From NCBI GenBank assembly GCA_021648045.1, contig JAKITM010000136.1, positions 1-5,010 on the forward strand: a stretch of 5,010 nt of DNA. Reading direction: 5' to 3'. The notes beneath the pieces are model-generated. The model made no database searches and had not been told where the DNA came from. It saw only the letters and a list, made by a program, of their open reading frames with translations. This document shows positions 1 to 4,636 of this stretch, piece by piece. The translations under genes were made by a program, and so were the position numbers. This DNA comes from Lysobacterales bacterium. Its GTDB lineage: Bacteria > Pseudomonadota > Gammaproteobacteria > Xanthomonadales > SZUA-36. Numbering within the stretch: position 1 is the stretch's first letter; every line of letters starts with the position of its first letter.

Positions 1-724
1 TTGCTCGGATACTGCTTTCTCCAGGCTTTGCTAAGAGTGTTTTGTTTTCCCACAGGTCTAGACCTTCATTTATGTTAGTCGAGCTATTACTTGCTATATA
101 ATTAGCTGCATCACTGGCATTGCCAGGTCCATTCCATCTAGCAGCTCCAGATAAAATACTGTCATAACTGCTGTTGTACACATTCAATCCGATAATTCGG
201 TAAGCCGAGGCTCCTTCTGCATAAGCTTCGTTGTGTAGATAAAACCTGAAGGTGTTCTTATTTGTTAGAGTCAGTGGGATATTGGTACCTAGTCTTTTTA
301 GCTTGTTTACATCTATTCTCAACAACAAAGTATGAAAGCCTTCGCCTATACCACCATAGGCCTTAGCATTGTCTTGAATTTTTATTATGCCAGTATCAAC
401 CCCATCTGTGTTGTTCAATTTAACTGGTGTACTAGACTGCCCCAAATTGTTTATGACTTGAAATGAAGCCATGGCAGCATCATTAGGAAGCATCTGTAGG
501 TTGTGTACCCATAGGTGAATGTGTCTGGCTGTAGTGGAGCTTAAGTTTACAGTGATGTCCTTGGATACATCGTTGGTAGTGTTACCTGCTGCCACCACAA
601 AAGGCAGCTCAAATCCAGAGCCTTCAAATCCACCTTGAAAAATAAGGTTATTGCTAGCTATTGCTGTACTTGCAATATTTGTCATAAACAATATTACTAT
701 TACTGTTATTAAGTAGTTTTTCAT
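1..724 (-). CDS. Exported protein of unknown function, C-terminus cut by window edge (possible N-terminal part of a c-type cytochrome protein)
   Basis: The frame opens at ATG 724-722 and stays open to base 1, giving 241 residues with no stop. The start is chosen because a classic signal peptide follows at once: MKNYLITVIVILFMTNIASTA, then a likely cleavage after Ala-Ile-Ala near residue 23. The mature part is rich in beta-strand-like stretches (for example RHIHLWVHNLQML, HTLLLRIDV, FRFYLHN) and in Asn, Ser and Thr, so a periplasmic or outer-surface beta-sandwich is plausible. Near the cut end the chain reads INEGLDLWENKTLLAKPGE followed by SSIRA. From memory, this resembles the 'LW...LL...IRA' stretch just before the CxxCH haem motif in a family of exported gammaproteobacterial c-type cytochromes. 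That motif would lie just outside the window, so the cytochrome idea is inference. Residues about 27-41 depend on the exact length of two short A runs near 600 and 640 and are the least certain. No strong Shine-Dalgarno is visible. Codon use (many ATA, CTA and AGA) differs from selO. Confidence 0.75.
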   Translation of the reverse strand, partial: MKNYLITVIVILFMTNIASTAIASNNLIFQGGFEGSGFELPFVVAAGNTTNDVSKDITVNLSSTTARHIHLWVHNLQMLPNDAAMASFQVINNLGQSSTPVKLNNTDGVDTGIIKIQDNAKAYGGIGEGFHTLLLRIDVNKLKRLGTNIPLTLTNKNTFRFYLHNEAYAEGASAYRIIGLNVYNSSYDSILSGAARWNGPGNASDAANYIASNSSTNINEGLDLWENKTLLAKPGESSIRA

Positions 725-864
725 ATTCTGTTTTTCTGTAGTTGAGTAGTTAAGTAATGTTTTTTACAATCTGGGGCCATAATTATTGGAGTTCTATGCT
801 AGCTCTAACCATACAATTACATACCTGTTTTCACTACTGTCCCGTTAAAAAGGTAAAAAAAATA

Positions 865-934
865 GGCCTGAATCCCTTTGTTTTGTTACAATAGAATCAC
901 GACAACTCATTGTAAAACAACAAGGAATCAGGCC
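865..934 (+). repeat. Imperfect inverted repeat (IS leader hairpin)
   Basis: The arms at 865-892 and 909-934 can pair through GGCCTGAATCC with GGAATCAGGCC (one mismatch), followed by T- and G-rich segments with small bulges, closing at ACAAT/ATTGT around a loop of about 16 nt. The right arm ends exactly before the mutated transposase start, so an RNA hairpin would hide the ribosome binding region. The position suggests translational control of the original transposase; with the gene dead it is now a relic. Confidence 0.65.
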
Positions 935-1084
935 ATACCTCATTATAACACTGTGTTCTCCCAACTGCTTAAATTGATACCAAGACATGAGTTCGAGACT
1001 CTGGCAAAATAGTATCATTCTGGTCGATCCTTCCGACAAGCTTCGCGCTGGCCACGGTTTGTGACCATGGCAATGGGGCAATTA
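935..1084 (+). pseudogene. IS4-family transposase, N-terminal fragment, broken
   Basis: Read in the plus frame from 935 the bases encode PHYNTVFSQLLKLIPRHEF, then ETLAK, a stop, and YHSGRSFRQASRWPRFVTMA followed by MGQL. This matches the N-terminal (DUF4372-like) domain of IS4-family transposases, whose usual pattern is an initial HYNTVF-QLL---PRHEF followed by H-G-----RW-QFV. Three lesions are visible. The codon where the start should be is ATA (935-937) instead of ATG. A TAG at 1010-1012 replaces what is probably a CAG glutamine codon between AK and YHSG. The frame then loses homology after Gln-Leu at about 1084. Only about 50 of the roughly 350-450 codons usual in the family remain, and no catalytic residues are left, so the fragment cannot encode a transposase. 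Its preserved similarity either side of the stop shows that decay is fairly recent or that the family is strongly conserved here. Confidence 0.82.
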
Positions 1085-1085
1085 T

Positions 1086-1123
1086 GTTGAACCATTTTCC
1101 CCCTCCAGGGCATCTATAGTCGG
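1086..1123 (-). pseudogene. Fragment of a TraB/GumN-family gene
   Basis: This 38-bp piece matches 3231-3268, inside the intact gumN-like gene downstream, at 35 of 38 positions and in the same orientation. On the minus strand both read P-T-(I or L)-D-A-L-E-G-E-N-G-S-T. Of the three differences two are silent (CTA/CTG and GGA/GGG) and one is conservative (Leu to Ile). In this copy a TAA follows the Thr codon immediately, so it is not part of a working gene. It is bounded on the left by the IS4 remnant and on the right by the 49-bp repeat. Confidence 0.7.
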
Positions 1124-1170
1124 ACCGATTTCAAATATTTGTTCGTCCAGGCCGCTCAGGTCTGGTAACT
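1122..1170 (+). repeat. 49-bp dispersed repeat, copy 1
   Basis: It matches 4219-4267 at 46 of 49 positions in the same orientation. The element runs from GGACC through the palindrome CAAATATTTG to a hairpin CCAGGC-CGCTCAG-GTCTGG (1147-1165, one G-U pair) and ends GGTAACT. After a 2-bp length difference, similarity resumes at TATCTAGGCTA (1182-1192 against 4277-4287). The hairpin and the recurrence suggest a genome-wide intergenic repeat or one half of an old duplication. On the minus strand it also has an open frame (LSGLDEQIFEIGP) that runs in frame into the gumN-like fragment. Confidence 0.8.
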
Positions 1171-1216
1171 GCCGAGGGTTTTATCTAGGCTAAAACTGCC
1201 GGCTACTGCCAGATTC

Positions 1217-1234
1217 GTGGGCATAAATGCCCAC
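1217..1234. repeat. Short palindromic repeat (REP-like hairpin)
   Basis: GTGGGCAT at 1217-1224 and ATGCCCAC at 1227-1234 form a perfect 8-bp stem around two A residues, followed by CCTACG. The reverse complement has the form CGTAGGGTGGGCAT, which from memory resembles a palindrome scattered between genes in many proteobacterial genomes. There is no U run, so it is unlikely to be an intrinsic terminator. Its intergenic position upstream of selO fits a dispersed repeat. Confidence 0.5.
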
Positions 1235-1337
1235 CCTACGATTGGGGATTTGATAATATAGATTACTGGGTCGTTAACTGTTCAAGCATGAATTAAAACT
1301 CCACCTACGCCCTACCTTTATTCCCACAGGCAAAGCT

Positions 1338-2846
1338 ATGAATACAATCCCGTTTGAGAATCAATTCATAACATTGGGGGATGCGTTTTATACCAAAACC
1401 AAGCCCACACCGGTTGCCAACCCAACGCTGATTAAATTCAATCAAGAGCTTGCTGAATCGCTGGGCTTATCTACCAATAATTTTGATCCAAACAAAGCTG
1501 TTGCGATTTTTTCTGGCAATACTATTCCCGCTGGGGCCGAGCCGTTGGCTATGGTTTATGCGGGCCACCAATTTTCTCAATTCAACCCACAACTGGGCGA
1601 TGGCCGCGCAATTTTATTGGGCGAGATTGTTAACCCAGATGGCAAGCGCTTTGATCTGCAATTAAAGGGCTCCGGCCGCACGGCTTATTCACGCGGTGGT
1701 GATGGCCGCTCAGCATTAGGCCCCGTGCTGCGCGAATACTTGGTAAGCGAAGCGATGGAAAAACTGGGCGTACCCAGTACACGCGCATTGGCAGCAATAA
1801 CTACCGGCGAAGTCGTACACAGAGAGCAACTACTGCCAGGAGGCATCATTACCCGCATCGCTACCAGCTTTATTCGCGTAGGCACATTTCAGTTTTTCGC
1901 AGCGCAAGGCAAAACAGATGCAGTAAAAAAACTGGCTGACCATGTGATCGAACGCAACTACCCACAAATCAAATCACAAGCCGGTAACACAGCAGTCACC
2001 TACGCGAATTTCTTGCAGTCCGTCGTTGATCGACAAGCCGCACTCATCGCACAATGGATGCAACTGGGTTTTATACATGGCGTAATGAACACTGACAATA
2101 TGTCGATTGCTGGCGAAACCATTGATTACGGCCCTTGTGCATTTATGGACGACTATGCACACAACAAAGTTTTCAGCGCTATTGACCGCAATGGGCGTTA
2201 TGCCTACAACAACCAACCTTCTATCGGGCTTTGGAATTTATCTCGGCTTGCGGAAACATTATTGCCGCTGCTTGCACAAACCCCCGAAGCTGCTATTGAA
2301 ATCGCGCAAAATATTTTAAAAACCTACATCAACACTTATGAAAATAACTGGCTGCCTGGAATGCGCGCCAAATGCGGTTTAAGCAACAGCGCTCAAGGCA
2401 ACGATGACAAAGCATTGATCGAAGCATTGTTTGAAACCATGGCGGCAAACAGCGCCGATTTTACGCTCACTTTCTTCCATCTTTCACGCTTAAATAAACA
2501 AATATGCGAAAGAAGCACAAAGCACGAAGATGCACTGCGTAATTTATTTAATAAGCCGAAACAACTCGATGACTGGCTAACGCAATGGCGCACACGCCTA
2601 GATGATGAAACCCAAAGCGACAAACAACGACAAACACACATGCAAGCCACCAACCCAATTTACATTCCGCGCAATCACCAAATCGAAGCTGCGATACGCG
2701 CTGCAGAAGATCACAATGACTTCACGGCGTTCCATGACCTGCATAAGGTATTACAAGGCCCCTATACGCAGCAAAAAGGAAAAGATCGTTACCAACTTCC
2801 CCCGCAAGCAGGCGAAGTGATAGCAAAAACATTTTGCGGTACCTAG
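1338..2846 (+). CDS. selO: Protein adenylyltransferase SelO (YdiU, formerly UPF0061)
   Basis: This complete 502-residue protein matches the SelO/YdiU family, close to the roughly 480 residues usual in bacteria. SelO has a protein-kinase-like fold but binds ATP in a flipped position and transfers AMP to Ser, Thr or Tyr hydroxyls of target proteins; it is linked to oxidative-stress responses. Family blocks are in order: AMVYAGHQFSQFNPQLGDGR (71-90), LQLKGSGRTAYSRGGDGRSA with Lys110 (nucleotide-binding lysine), Glu133 in the following helix, TRIATSFIRVGTFQFFA (172-188), GVMNTDN with Asp253 and Asn254 (catalytic region), and DYGPCAFMD with metal-binding Asp263. The chain ends FCGT-like with Cys500 third from the end, the position held by selenocysteine in animal homologues; here it is an ordinary Cys, as in most bacteria. 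Cys267 in GPCAF is a possible disulfide partner. The start is supported by a weak AGG at 1328-1330, 7 nt upstream, and by alignment of the N-terminus (FENQFITLGDAFYT). The gene stands alone and converges with the gumN-like gene. Its arginine codons are largely CGC, unlike those of the gene at the left edge. Confidence 0.96.
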   Translation: MNTIPFENQFITLGDAFYTKTKPTPVANPTLIKFNQELAESLGLSTNNFDPNKAVAIFSGNTIPAGAEPLAMVYAGHQFSQFNPQLGDGRAILLGEIVNPDGKRFDLQLKGSGRTAYSRGGDGRSALGPVLREYLVSEAMEKLGVPSTRALAAITTGEVVHREQLLPGGIITRIATSFIRVGTFQFFAAQGKTDAVKKLADHVIERNYPQIKSQAGNTAVTYANFLQSVVDRQAALIAQWMQLGFIHGVMNTDNMSIAGETIDYGPCAFMDDYAHNKVFSAIDRNGRYAYNNQPSIGLWNLSRLAETLLPLLAQTPEAAIEIAQNILKTYINTYENNWLPGMRAKCGLSNSAQGNDDKALIEALFETMAANSADFTLTFFHLSRLNKQICERSTKHEDALRNLFNKPKQLDDWLTQWRTRLDDETQSDKQRQTHMQATNPIYIPRNHQIEAAIRAAEDHNDFTAFHDLHKVLQGPYTQQKGKDRYQLPPQAGEVIAKTFCGT

Positions 2847-2863
2847 CTGGTCTATCCATTTAG

Positions 2864-2896
2864 GGCGCGGCTATTCTTAGTACTATGAGCCGAGCC
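2864..2896. terminator. Possible weak hairpin terminator between convergent genes
   Basis: GGC-g-CGGCT (2864-2872) can pair with AGCCG-a-GCC (2888-2896), giving eight base pairs with one mismatch and a 15-nt loop. It starts 17 bp after the selO stop, in the 158-bp gap between selO and the opposing gumN-like gene, where a terminator is expected. The following bases (AACTGCTTTATTC) are only mildly T-rich and there is no U tract on the other strand, so efficient termination is uncertain. Confidence 0.3.
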
Positions 2897-3004
2897 AACT
2901 GCTTTATTCTACTGAATGAAGCCTGTACTGGCATTAGCCTTGGGCAGTCTATGGGAGCGCAAGCATTTTCGAGCAATCCTTGCTGATTTGATGACCAGCA
3001 ACTG

Positions 3005-3961
3005 TTACGGAGCGTTTTCCACAACTGTTTTTGGCGCCATCACAGGCACCCTTAAATCCCAGCCATCCACCCAATTGATTTGATCAAGTTTCATTCCGAA
3101 CTCTTCAATCAGCCCTTCTTCTATCCCCGGCATGTGTGCTGCACCATAAAAAATAGCAAGTTTTTTGTGGCCTTTTTCAATTTCTTGGCGTAAAATCTGC
3201 AATGCTTTTAAGTTTCTGGTGGTGATAATGGTTGAACCATTTTCTCCCTCTAGGGCATCTAGAGTCGGGCGCATTTGACTAAATTGCTGCGCGGCTAAGA
3301 CTTTTAAATCTCGTTCTCTGGTTGGTGAAAATAAAGCCAGCAATAACTGAACATCAGTCGCTGCATTTTTATTAGCCGTTTGCTGCTGCATACCAACGCG
3401 CCATACCTTCACGAACATAGATAAGAAGGATTCGCCCTTTTCAGCCATACTCCGCTTAAAATCAGTTGGTGAAATATCGGCATGTACAAAATTACTTGCT
3501 GAATAATCAACTTCGTCTAATTGGAATGTCAAACCTAAAACATTTTGCATACCCTTCTGCAAAGATGTAATCAGGCTTATATTTTTACCGCCTGCATTTT
3601 TACCGTCTACACTTTCATCCCCTACATTTTCACCGACTCTGGTTCCTTCCGGCGCAACCAACTCATATAAAACCACATCATAGGTCTTAAAAAGTTCATT
3701 CAAGTTTTGATAATAAGATTTATCGGCAATATGCACGGCGCTGATTAAATCTACAGATACCTTATTGGCAACGCCGTGATTTGTAATATACCTGGCATTT
3801 GCCAATTGCAAGGCACTAGCTACACCATTGGTGTCTTTGTGGATGCGCAAAAACTCGGTTTTCTGGTCAAATGTGACCAATACAGCCTTTGGGTTTTGGG
3901 TCTCTTGCGCTGAAATTTGCAAAGAGAGGAGACTTAAAAATAATACTAGGGTATATTTCAT
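3005..3961 (-). CDS. Secreted TraB/GumN-family protein
   Basis: This complete 318-residue protein begins with a signal peptide (MKYTLVLFLSLLSLQISA, likely cut before QETQ), so it acts in the periplasm or outside the cell. The body fits the TraB/PrgY/GumN family, which is distantly related to TIKI-type metalloproteases. Visible marks are SAVHIADKSYY with His77 (first GxxH-like motif), VVLYELV with Glu100, the RN pair at 249-250, and IFYGAAHMPGIEEGL with His276 in the second GxxH motif. These conserved His and Glu residues are thought to bind metal, and all are present, so activity is plausible although no substrate is known. Residues about 107-126 form a five-residue repeat insert (see the repeat at 3581). 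The start is fixed by the signal peptide directly behind it; the next Met is at residue 138. No Shine-Dalgarno is visible; the bases before the ATG are TATTTAATATATAT, so initiation may be weak or use an A/U-rich leader. Nothing ties it to xanthan (gum) synthesis despite the family name. Confidence 0.88.
   Translation of the reverse strand: MKYTLVLFLSLLSLQISAQETQNPKAVLVTFDQKTEFLRIHKDTNGVASALQLANARYITNHGVANKVSVDLISAVHIADKSYYQNLNELFKTYDVVLYELVAPEGTRVGENVGDESVDGKNAGGKNISLITSLQKGMQNVLGLTFQLDEVDYSASNFVHADISPTDFKRSMAEKGESFLSMFVKVWRVGMQQQTANKNAATDVQLLLALFSPTRERDLKVLAAQQFSQMRPTLDALEGENGSTIITTRNLKALQILRQEIEKGHKKLAIFYGAAHMPGIEEGLIEEFGMKLDQINWVDGWDLRVPVMAPKTVVENAP
3581..3640 (-). repeat. In-frame 15-bp tandem repeat within the gumN-like gene
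   Basis: Four 15-bp units lie at 3581-3595, 3596-3610, 3611-3625 and 3626-3640. Units one and two differ at two positions (ATTTTTACCGCCTGC and ATTTTTACCGTCTAC); the others are more diverged. On the coding strand they give RVGEN, VGDES, VDGKN and AGGKN. The length is a multiple of three, so gain or loss of units would change the protein by five residues without a frameshift. The segment is hydrophilic and Gly-rich, which suggests a flexible surface loop after the Glu100 region. Confidence 0.8.
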
Positions 3962-3980
3962 ATATATATTAAATACTGTG

Positions 3981-4038
3981 GTGTCTGCTATCTATGCGGG
4001 CAATTTCAAAGAATTCAAGACACGATAGCAGTGAATTC
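3981..4038. promoter_or_regulatory. Nested inverted repeats upstream of the gumN-like gene
   Basis: GAATTCA (4011-4017) and TGAATTC (4032-4038) form a perfect 7-bp inverted repeat with a 14-nt spacer. CTGCTATC (3985-3992) and GATAGCAG (4024-4031) form a second, perfect 8-bp one. GTGTC (3981-3985) also recurs inverted as GACAC (4019-4023). They lie 20-77 bp before the leftward ATG, where a promoter and operator would be expected. A minus-strand TTGAAT (4018-4013) with TAGATA (3994-3989) at 18-bp spacing is a poor promoter match. Regulation by a dimeric protein is possible but is inference from symmetry alone. Confidence 0.25.
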
Positions 4039-4218
4039 TAAGTATTTTCCTGATTCCACAAGATACAGTGACTGCTTTACCCAGCGGCAGCCTATTCAAA
4101 GCTATCTGAAAACATGAACTCCGTAAGCGGCTGCGGCATCGCCCATAATGCACTGAGGTCGGCTACGTCCCAAGAGCTATCTAAACTTCTTCAATCTAAG
4201 ACCAGTAGTTGGAATGCT

Positions 4219-4267
4219 GGACCAATTTCAAATATTTGTTCCTCCAGGCCGCTCAGGCCTGGTAACT
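4219..4267 (+). repeat. 49-bp dispersed repeat, copy 2
   Basis: This copy matches 1122-1170 at 46 of 49 positions, in direct orientation. The hairpin CCAGGC-CGCTCAG-GCCTGG (4244-4262) has a perfect 6-bp stem here. The three differences change one minus-strand codon silently (Ile), one conservatively (Asp/Glu) and one from Asp to Gly. Weaker similarity continues to about 4287. To the left, similarity ends sharply at 4219, whereas copy 1 is there joined to gumN-like sequence. Together the two copies bracket selO and the gumN-like gene. Confidence 0.8.
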
Positions 4268-4289
4268 AGGTACTCATATCTAGGCTACA

Positions 4290-4313
4290 ACCACCTGGAC
4301 GCAGTAAGGTGGT
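4290..4313. repeat. Small hairpin next to repeat copy 2
   Basis: ACCACCT (4290-4296) and AGGTGGT (4307-4313) form a perfect 7-bp stem with a 10-nt loop. There is no U tract on either side and no gene end nearby, so a terminator role is unlikely. It may be the continuation of the neighbouring repeat or a chance palindrome; the matching part of copy 1 near 1193-1216 does not keep it. Confidence 0.35.
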
Positions 4314-4602
4314 GAATTGCATCTATGTTTGCGTCAAAACCAGTTTGTTGAACCAGGCTAAAGCATTAACACTATTCCAGCAGATTAAATCATCGTATTT
4401 AAATACAGCCCCGCCTAGAACAGCAACCTGATGTTACGGCCCGTGAATCGGAACCGAGTGAGAAAAAGCAATACCCTTTCATTTGCTCATATATTCTTTT
4501 AAGTGGCAAGTTGAAAAAGTAAATCTTTACAAGCACTTGAGCCTAATGCCAGAGCTTTGACAAACTGCACTAAGAAAGTCCAACAAGAGTCCAGAAAACC
4601 AA

Positions 4603-4626
4603 GGGCTTACCCTATCAGGTAAGCCC
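4603..4626 (-). terminator. Intrinsic terminator of the arylsulfatase gene
   Basis: GGGCTTACC (4603-4611) and GGTAAGCCC (4618-4626) form a perfect, GC-rich 9-bp stem with a 6-nt loop. On the minus strand the stem starts 10 nt after the TAA of the sulfatase gene (4639-4637) and is followed by TTGGTTTTC, a moderately U-rich tail. Position, stem strength and tail together make a Rho-independent terminator likely. Confidence 0.85.
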
Positions 4627-4636
4627 CGCGAATTTG

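Larger units (their letters stand above)
865..1084 (+). mobile_element. Left-end remnant of an IS4-family insertion sequence
   Basis: A long imperfect inverted repeat (arms 865-892 and 909-934) sits directly in front of a decayed transposase N-terminus at 935-1084. The left arm begins GGCCTGAATCC and ends ACAAT; the right arm begins ATTGT and ends GGAATCAGGCC. A hairpin immediately before the transposase start is known in several insertion sequences, where it limits read-through expression. Homology stops abruptly near 1084, where a gumN-like fragment begins. The rest of the transposase (its DDE catalytic core) and the right end are absent. The true left terminus may lie a little further left, around the AT-rich stretch at 835-864, but no terminal inverted repeat can be paired to prove it and no target-site duplication can be assigned. 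Confidence 0.72.
725..1337. other. Gene-poor region with insertion-sequence, gene-fragment and repeat debris
   Basis: This 613-bp stretch between two divergent genes holds no intact gene. Bases 725-864 are AT-rich and should contain the promoter of the leftward exported protein, but I cannot name convincing -35 and -10 boxes. From 865 onward come an IS4-family left-end remnant, a gumN-like fragment, a 49-bp repeat that recurs at 4219, and a short palindromic repeat at 1217. Bases 1235-1337 lead into selO; GATAAT at 1251-1256 resembles a -10 box but lacks a good partner 17 bp upstream. Confidence 0.7.
3962..4636. other. Long gene-free region upstream of the gumN-like gene
   Basis: This 675-bp stretch has no open frame of credible length or composition on either strand. 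It holds the leader and probable promoter of the gumN-like gene with nested inverted repeats (3981-4038), the second copy of the 49-bp repeat (4219-4267), a small hairpin (4290-4313) and the terminator of the sulfatase gene (4603-4626). In 4039-4218 and 4314-4602 I see nothing I can name. Given the debris in the left intergenic region, decayed gene remnants are likely but not recognisable by eye. Confidence 0.6.

Noticed and set aside
845..1081. Open frame of 78 codons on the minus strand
   Set aside because: It runs antisense through the IS4 leader hairpin and transposase remnant, whose plus-strand reading matches a known family; the minus peptide matches nothing recognisable.
1230..1262. 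Promoter for selO around GATAAT at 1251-1256
   Set aside because: No acceptable -35 box lies 16-18 bp upstream, and the region is AT-rich enough to give such a match by chance.
1450..2820. Several 66-86-codon frames on both strands inside selO
   Set aside because: All are shadows of selO, whose whole length carries family motifs in one frame.
2971..2985. AGCAA-TCC-TTGCT palindrome as a terminator of the gumN-like gene
   Set aside because: The stem is only 5 bp with a 3-nt loop and lacks a U tract on the minus strand.
1338..3961. selO and the gumN-like gene as a two-gene stress or defence system
   Set aside because: They are convergent, separated by 158 bp and lack shared regulatory sites; proximity alone does not support a joint function.
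3828..4028. Open frame of 66 codons on the plus strand
   Set aside because: It overlaps antisense the signal peptide and N-terminus of the well-supported gumN-like gene and has no recognisable features.
4219..4267. Possible integron attC-like site, because of the hairpin repeat
   Set aside because: No GTTRRRY core site, no paired R and L boxes and no cassette array or integrase; the repeat instead recurs beside a gene fragment.
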